From Psychrobacter sp. JCM 18901 (lineage in GTDB: Bacteria; Pseudomonadota; Gammaproteobacteria; Pseudomonadales; Moraxellaceae), in NCBI RefSeq assembly GCF_000586435.1, contig NZ_BAWH01000022.1, positions 1-52,436 of the forward strand: a DNA stretch of 52,436 bases. Reading direction: 5' to 3'. A model generated the notes under the pieces. The model ran no database searches, was not told where the DNA came from, and was given only the letters and a program-made list of their open reading frames with translations. How positions within the stretch are numbered: the first letter of the stretch is position 1; every line of letters begins with the position of its first letter. The position numbers and the translations under genes were made by a program. Positions 50,955 to 52,436 of this stretch are shown here, piece by piece.

Positions 50955-51420
50955 AAATAAACCTAGACAAATAATATAGATTGTTTGGTATAACCAATCA
51001 GACGTTAAGTACATTATATCGTCAATCTACTATACATGTGTTGCCGCGTTAATGTCGCTTAAAGTGTTACACACATATTCTCCGTACAGAAATATCACTT
51101 GCATACATTATGCTCTTTCATACTCCTACGAATCGTCGCCCTGATACAAATATTTTGATATAAATACTATTACCCAATTATCATAAGCCTATTGTGAAAA
51201 ACGTAACTATATCAGATACTTTGGTCATTTATTTGCGTCTAACGTGCCCAATAATTTTCCTTACAGCGATAGCATCTGCATTCAGCATAATAAATTGTGG
51301 TTTTGCCATTTCATTTTGCGTTTAAAACCACGACAATATGGCTCTATGTCAACATAAGTTCTGACATGATGCAATGATAATAAGAGTGCTGTTATTCAAA
51401 TACTGTTATAAGGATAAATT
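50955..51420. other. Intergenic region before the EamA gene
   Basis: 466 AT-rich bases between divergent genes. The only structure I see is GTGGTTTT (51297-51304) against AAAACCAC (51324-51331) with a 19-base loop, and AAGGATAA just before the EamA start. No small gene is convincing. Confidence 0.5.
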
Positions 51421-52355
51421 ATGGCTATTGCTTCAACGCGATCTGCACCTATTGGCTTAGTCATTGGTTGTATCATTTTTGGATTGGGCAGCTTAATTGT
51501 CGCTCACGTCGATATTGGTGGTTGGGCCATGTCGTTTTGGCGATTGGCTGTTTCTGGTATTGTATTTGCGGTATTGGCTAAGATAATGGGCCAGCGAATG
51601 CCCAAATCAAGACGGGCCATTTTTTTTATGCGCTACTATCAGGGGCGTTTTTAGGATTAGATTTGGCGCTGTGGCATGAGAGTATTTATGCGGTTGGGCC
51701 TGGTATTTCGACGCTGCTTAATAGTCTGCAAATATTTTTCTTGGCTGCGATTGGGTTTTTGTATTTTAATGAGCGTCAGTCTATCGTGCAGCTTATTAGT
51801 TTGTTTTTAGCCATGACAGGCGTGGCGATGATAGGTAGTCCTGAATTTGCACATAACACCGCTGCGACTTGGGGCTTTGTCACTGGTATTGTGTCAGGTG
51901 CCATGTTAGCGGCTTCGATGACCTTTATCCGAAAAACGCATGACACTGAACCGACGCCTATATTTATGCTCATGCAGCTGATTAGTATTGGCGGCGTCTT
52001 AGCCATGATTATACCGATGTTTGTATTTGACACAGGTAATATCCTGCCCAATACATGGTCTGAGATTGGCTGGGTACTTATCTATGGTACAGTGATGCAA
52101 TGCTTGGCATGGGGCTTGATTGCCTACTCTATTCCTAAACTATCTCTGGCACTGACTGGACTGCTATTATTGACTGAACCTATTGCAGCCCTTGTCATTG
52201 ACTATAGCTGGCTGGACAAGCCGATTAACACTTTACAGTGGAGTGGCGCATTATTAACGATGTTTGCTATTTACTTAGGCTCATTGAAGCCAAAGCCACG
52301 CGCCCTTCGACGCTATCGGTTTTTTTCAAGATTTTATAAGCGAGATTATAAATAG
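51421..52355 (+). CDS. EamA-family (DMT) permease (one frame break)
   Basis: About 311 aa with roughly ten hydrophobic segments in two EamA halves. The first half includes GLVIGCIIFGLGSLIVAHV and MSFWRLAVSGIVFAVL, the second GFVTGIVSGAMLAASMTFI and LALTGLLLLTEPIAALVIDY, the last being a typical EamA motif. The frame changes at eight T (51620-51627): RRAIF is followed in another frame by YALLSGAFLGLDLALWHES. A Lys/Arg-rich cytoplasmic tail ends the protein. These carriers export or import amino acids and other metabolites; the substrate cannot be told. It is followed by a terminator at the window edge. Confidence 0.88.
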
Positions 52356-52401
52356 TTCCGATACTGCTGTTCGCTACTACTGTTGCTCAATATTGCCATA
52401 C

Positions 52402-52436
52402 AAAAAGCGCATGCTATCGATAGCATGGGCGCTTTT
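52402..52436 (+). terminator. Terminator after the EamA gene, at the window edge
   Basis: AAAAGCGC (52403-52410) pairs with GCGCTTTT (52429-52436), with the inner palindrome ATGCTATCGATAGCAT. The window ends in the T run. Confidence 0.8.

Overview
The window looks like a chromosomal segment of a Moraxellaceae gammaproteobacterium, most likely Psychrobacter. The reasons are moderately AT-rich DNA, protein sequences of Psychrobacter/Acinetobacter character, a TyrA-AroA fusion of the type I know from Acinetobacter and Psychrobacter, a large trimeric autotransporter and RubA-type rubredoxin. The genus is inferred from recognition, not from a search. No rRNA, tRNA, CRISPR array, prophage or complete insertion sequence was seen.

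A caution governs the whole annotation. About 20 genes are interrupted by single-base frame breaks, including essential ones (dnaE, aroA, folB). Most breaks lie in A or T runs of 7-8, and removing one base usually restores the expected protein. I therefore treat them as probable sequencing or assembly errors and give the full gene span as one CDS, noting where each break lies.

Layout. (1) 1-12.1 kb: phenylalanine/tyrosine catabolism. hpd-phhA-phhB run leftward. A LysR regulator and tyrB run rightward, followed by fahA, a VOC-fold protein, an orphan TRAP binding lipoprotein, an IclR regulator (leftward), maiA and a flavin-type acyl-CoA-dehydrogenase-like protein. Every step from Phe to fumarate plus acetoacetate is present except a recognisable homogentisate 1,2-dioxygenase; the VOC protein sits where that gene would be expected. 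(2) 12.2-18.1 kb: one giant trimeric autotransporter adhesin, followed by a hairpin-rich intergenic stretch. (3) 18.5-26.0 kb: envelope genes. These are a CpxRA-like two-component system diverging from an LTxxQ (Spy/CpxP-like) protein, a small secreted repeat protein, and two large lipoproteins of unknown function. (4) 26.4-34.8 kb: ggt, dnaE, an orphan Hpt protein, trmJ, cysE. (5) 34.8-37.8 kb: an unusual tandem module, [RCC1-repeat lipoprotein + 29-32 aa peptide] twice, bordered by a strong inverted repeat. (6) 37.9-45.0 kb, all leftward: folB-folK, rarD, then pheA-hisC-tyrA/aroA, the aromatic amino acid biosynthesis cluster. (7) 45-52.4 kb: a MITE-like element, transaldolase, a small exported protein, apt, rubredoxin, an alpha/beta hydrolase, a second MITE-like element, a WG-repeat exported protein and an EamA transporter.

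The best candidates for something undescribed are the VOC protein as a non-homologous homogentisate dioxygenase, the duplicated RCC1-lipoprotein/micropeptide module, and the small secreted repeat protein next to the Cpx-like system.
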